Of a stretch of 64,000 bases of DNA, positions 60,690-64,000 are shown piece by piece. Location of the stretch: positions 7,924,034-7,988,033 of the forward strand of contig JAKZAP010000008.1 in NCBI GenBank assembly GCA_023053575.1, read 5' to 3'. The position numbers and the translations under genes are program-made. Source of the stretch: Branchinecta lynchi (lineage: Eukaryota; Arthropoda; Branchiopoda; Anostraca; Branchinectidae). Within the stretch, counting starts at the first letter, position 1; each line of letters begins with the position of its first letter. The notes beneath the pieces are model-generated. The model did no database searches. It saw only the letters and a program-made list of their open reading frames with translations, and was not told the DNA's origin.

Positions 60690-60789
60690 NNNNNNNNNNN
60701 NNNNNNNNNNNNNNNNNNNNNNNNNNNNNNNNNNNNNNNNNNNNNNNNNNNNNNNNNNNNNNNNNNNNNNNNNNNNNNNNNNNNNNNNN
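60690..60789. other. Assembly gap (100 N)
   Basis: Exactly 100 N, the conventional placeholder for a gap of unknown size. Confidence 0.99.
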
Positions 60790-63700
60790 AATTTGACATT
60801 CGCTACTTAGAAAAAGAAGGGTTGTGCATTCTTAAAACCACTGAAGTCAGTTTCTTCTCCTTTCAATGTGGGCTTTTCTCTAATTTTATCCTATTCATCA
60901 AAGAAGGAAAAAGTCGGGGAGTATGGAGTAGTAGTCCTTCGTCATGAGGCCAACGCGATTCATTTTCTCAACTGCGAGTTCTCAGTTCGAACGCAGATTC
61001 GCACAGCAAACTTACTAAGCAGGCTACATCAGTCTTAGGAAGCCGAAATACCGCAAGCGAGTTCCCTCTGAAGAAATTCGAGGGATGGGCAGTTCCCAGA
61101 TGTGGTATTCCTTGGAGTTCCAGACCAAGAACCAATAAAACTAGCAAGAACAACTTTTATTGTAAACTGTAAATTGAAAATTGCTCTGGTATACACAAAA
61201 TCTGAAAACACAGGGCTGCACGTTTCCGTTTGGGAGTGTACGTCGATAATATACAGCATCACGGGCTCAACATGCACTGCCAGTAGGGGATAATTATTAG
61301 TACGATTACACTACATCACAGAACACTTTCGCCTCTTGGGATCACACAAGTATTCAGAGTGAACGAATAAGCGGTGTTGAGAAAGATGTCGCGACTTGAA
61401 GCTATCAGTCGATTCTGCATTAGCCGAATCTTCGGTGAGACTATTGTTGAGTCCACGCAAACTCTAGTTGTACAAAGCATTGCAGAAACACGATTGAACA
61501 AGCTTGAAAGTGTGCAACTATGATGACGGAGGCCAATAAATTTTATGAAATCATTCAGTTTGTCGAATCTGCCGTTAATTAATTTAGACATATTAAAATT
61601 AAATCTCTCTCAAAAATCTGTACGCGATGGGCGGAAAAAAAAACTTGGCAAGCATCTCCGGGTAGAGTAGATCAGGCGGATTTAGTTAGAATTTGGTGTT
61701 CTCCTTTGACTCTCGTTTGGATTTACTCCTAGGCTCCAATATCGTAATCGTTGTGAGGTCTGACTGTCTAGCTTTGCCATATAATTAGTCGGACGAACCG
61801 GCGACTTGAATAGCAGCGGGGGACAAACCCTCTTCCTTGAATATAAAGTTTATTTTGGTCGTAGGGCTACCACGGATTTTGCAAATGCAGCAAGCATCAC
61901 TAATCATGTCACGATTGATCCATAATCCCACGACATACAAAGAAGAACCGTAGACCTTAGCGATCTTACGTCTGGTTTTGTCTAATGCTCTACCAACATT
62001 CGGAGGTAAAAATGACTACTTCAAACACTAGGCATCGACTGTTTTCAGTTCTACGTCTGTGGAATCCAGAAGCAAGGTGCTGAACGGAGTTGATAAATCG
62101 CACATTCCGTTGTGGAAGCTGATTTATTCGTCTTGTTTCACCCTTGTCCACCTGAAAAAGAAGGAGGGACAATTTAAAATATTCTCTAAAATGAGCAAAA
62201 TAATCTCACCGGGCGAGTGTAGTGATAACTATTCCTAATAACACGCCGTTGGATCTTACTGGACGACTTTGTGTTTCGAATTTATCTATGAACATTGATA
62301 GTCTACTTCGTGGTAGATAAATCACGATCAATTTATAAAAATAACACGGCTGCGTATCCAGTAAAGTTGTAATGGTGACAAGGTTCAGGATCTGAGCCTC
62401 GAAAAAGCCAACCGCGGCAAACGTAAGAATCAGTGAAATGCCGCAGGGTGGATACAAACTACCGTACGAGGTTTCGGGAGCAACGGAGATGACGATCCAT
62501 GACTCCGCTTTCGTTTACCTACAAGTTAAACGAAGAAGGAAAATATTACAGCAACATTGTGAAGGTCTGAAGCAACACGACAGTAAACTGAAAATTTCGA
62601 ATCGACATTTCGAACGAGCAACGCTTCAGAAGCATCCCTCATCAGATAAGGTAGCTTGAACCATGAAAGATATGTAGGCTACCTTATGTCATCTTCAGTC
62701 TTAACTTATCAAGGACCCCATAAGTTATTTTGTAGCTTTGCTATTTGGATAGACTAGGGTTGCTTTTGTAGTTAATTAATTAAACAACATGATAATAGTA
62801 TAACTAACTGAAAATGCTAATTTAAATAGAAGTGCAAAATTTACGATGGTATTTAAAGGACGCGTCGTACTTATGATAGCGATTCATTCTACTTCATTAA
62901 TATTTCCAGCCATTCTCATTCCCGAGAGTCTTCACTTCGTAAGTGTAGTCTATCTCCTTAAGCAAGAAACTGATTATTACGTCTGCCAAGTTTTTTCTCT
63001 TTACGTGACGTATTGCCATTGTTTCCGAAGAGCGTACCCGTCCGGAGAACGTTTATGCAAATCTTGCCAAGATTGTCATCCAAGGCAAGGGACACGGAAA
63101 TAATTAAAGTTGTATCAAGGCCCTATAATGAGGTCTATAACTAATTCTCGTAATCAAAGACTATTTAAAAAAAATAGTAATGGGCCCAAAAAAGCTGTCA
63201 GGGACTTAGTTAGTTGCAAGGTTCATGGATTACAACATTATTTGGGGTCACTTTTATCCACTGTCTGGTATGGTATTGGGGAAACCTTTCTCGACAGATA
63301 AAGTACTTCTGTCACTAAATTTCCTCTGCCCCCAAAAACTAAGTCAATTTTCTCTCTCCAAAGCAGAGGTTGATTATCTGGGGATTCCTATTGGTCGGTC
63401 TCTGCTTGAAACGCGTCGCCTTTTGCAGAGTCATCTGCAGAAACGGATTTCTTTCGCGTATAGCCGTGTTGTAGCTTATAAGCGAAAGTTTGATCGGCGG
63501 ATTCTGGCTCAGCTGTACAATGCAACGGCACTACCCCACTATCTGTACCTAAGTCCTTTTTGGAGGATATTCCAAAAGGAAGATAAGAAAAAGTTGCGGT
63601 CTACATATTACAAATATGCGAAGTACCACCTCCTACGGCTTCCACCATGGACTAGCAACCGTTTTGTGACAAGTCGGTATGGGATTATCGACCCTGATGA

Positions 63701-64000
63701 AGCGATCATAGCTCAGATTGCCAGATACAACTCTGGTATTGTTGCTCATCCTTGGGCAACCATTTTGAGGCAGTAGTTCTGTCTTTTGTATTTTTGTATT
63801 TAGGTATCCATCTCGTTCTTTGTTTTTCTGTATTAGTGTATTCTCTCGTAGTGTTTCTCGTTTTCTTTTTATCTTGTACTTCATCTGTTTTCTTTTGATG
63901 GGAAATAAATATATACATACATACATACATACATAGAGGGAGTGAAGCGCAAAATACGTTATCTCATAGCTGTACAATCTAACGGGAACCAAGGAAACTT
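60790..64000 (+). repeat. Duplicated block, copy 2
   Basis: It matches 51427-54600 from the first base after the gap. It carries the empty site for the copy 1 MITE and its own LINE insertion (63370-63934). The duplication continues past the window's right edge, so its end is not seen. Confidence 0.9.
63370..63934 (+). mobile_element. 5'-truncated LINE insertion, absent from copy 1
   Basis: Compared with copy 1, 565 extra bases sit between two AGAGG duplicates (63365-63369 and 63935-63939). The reading frame to the stop at 63774-63776 encodes about 135 residues of a non-LTR reverse transcriptase C-terminal region (VDYLGIPIGRSLLE, RKFDRRILAQLYNATALPHY, KKLRSTYYKYAKYHLLRLPP). A 3' UTR and an ACAT microsatellite tail follow. 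The catalytic palm is missing, so it is dead on arrival. In-frame sequence before 63369 belongs to the host block. Confidence 0.88.

Noticed and set aside
1..64000. CRISPR-like arrays
   Set aside because: The tandem repeats have no regular spacers and sit in a eukaryotic spliced-gene context.

Overview
The window looks like nuclear DNA of an invertebrate animal. It has one spliced gene with kilobase-scale introns embedded in dense, mostly non-autonomous repeats. There are no bacterial-style operons and no long intact ORFs. I could not place the species. I saw no tRNA, rRNA or CRISPR array.

The gene is a CREB/ATF1/CREM-family transcription factor on the + strand. Six coding exons (6022-6126, 15187-15433, 25649-25789, 29156-29296, 30544-30679, 32481-32712) join in frame with GT/AG borders. 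The predicted protein has 333 residues. It carries the kinase-inducible domain (RRPSYRKILNDL, phospho-acceptor Ser106, exon 2), a glutamine-containing region (exons 3-5) and the C-terminal bZIP domain (exon 6). An acceptor 15 nt before the ATG implies at least one 5' non-coding exon further upstream.

Most of the rest falls into recurring repeat families. Family A has a palindromic end (ATGGCACTTGAG stem), a GTCN tetranucleotide tract, tandem diverged units of about 140 bp with poly-G runs, and a terminus reading GAGCTCGTAGCTCTTGTT. Copies lie at 1-2680, 11816-14105, 17675-20044 (inverted), about 20086-21375 (inverted) and 26032-28811. Family B has GGGATCCC at both ends, a GTCY tract and 137-bp units; copies lie at 34164-35436, 35521-36708, 38104-38940, 42199-43608, 46813-47626, about 49776-50480 and 54660-55630. 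Family C has about 150-bp units bounded by hairpins, at 2690-5290 (inverted) and 21570-25240. Family D has 125-140 bp units at 46490-48000. Several short inverted-repeat elements and two 3' fragments of non-LTR retrotransposons are also present.

From about 51.4 kb a block of more than 3 kb (51427-54600) is repeated at 60790-64000 after a 100-N gap. The copies are nearly identical but differ by two clean insertions: a TTAA-flanked MITE only in the first copy and a 5'-truncated LINE only in the second. This is either a recent tandem duplication or two haplotypes joined in the assembly.

The most interesting layout is around CREB. Near-identical family A elements sit in opposite orientation on either side of the KID exon, and again around exon 3, so the pre-mRNA could form long intramolecular duplexes. 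Families A to D also share one architecture resembling Helentron-associated elements (mini-me/MINE/DINE-like).
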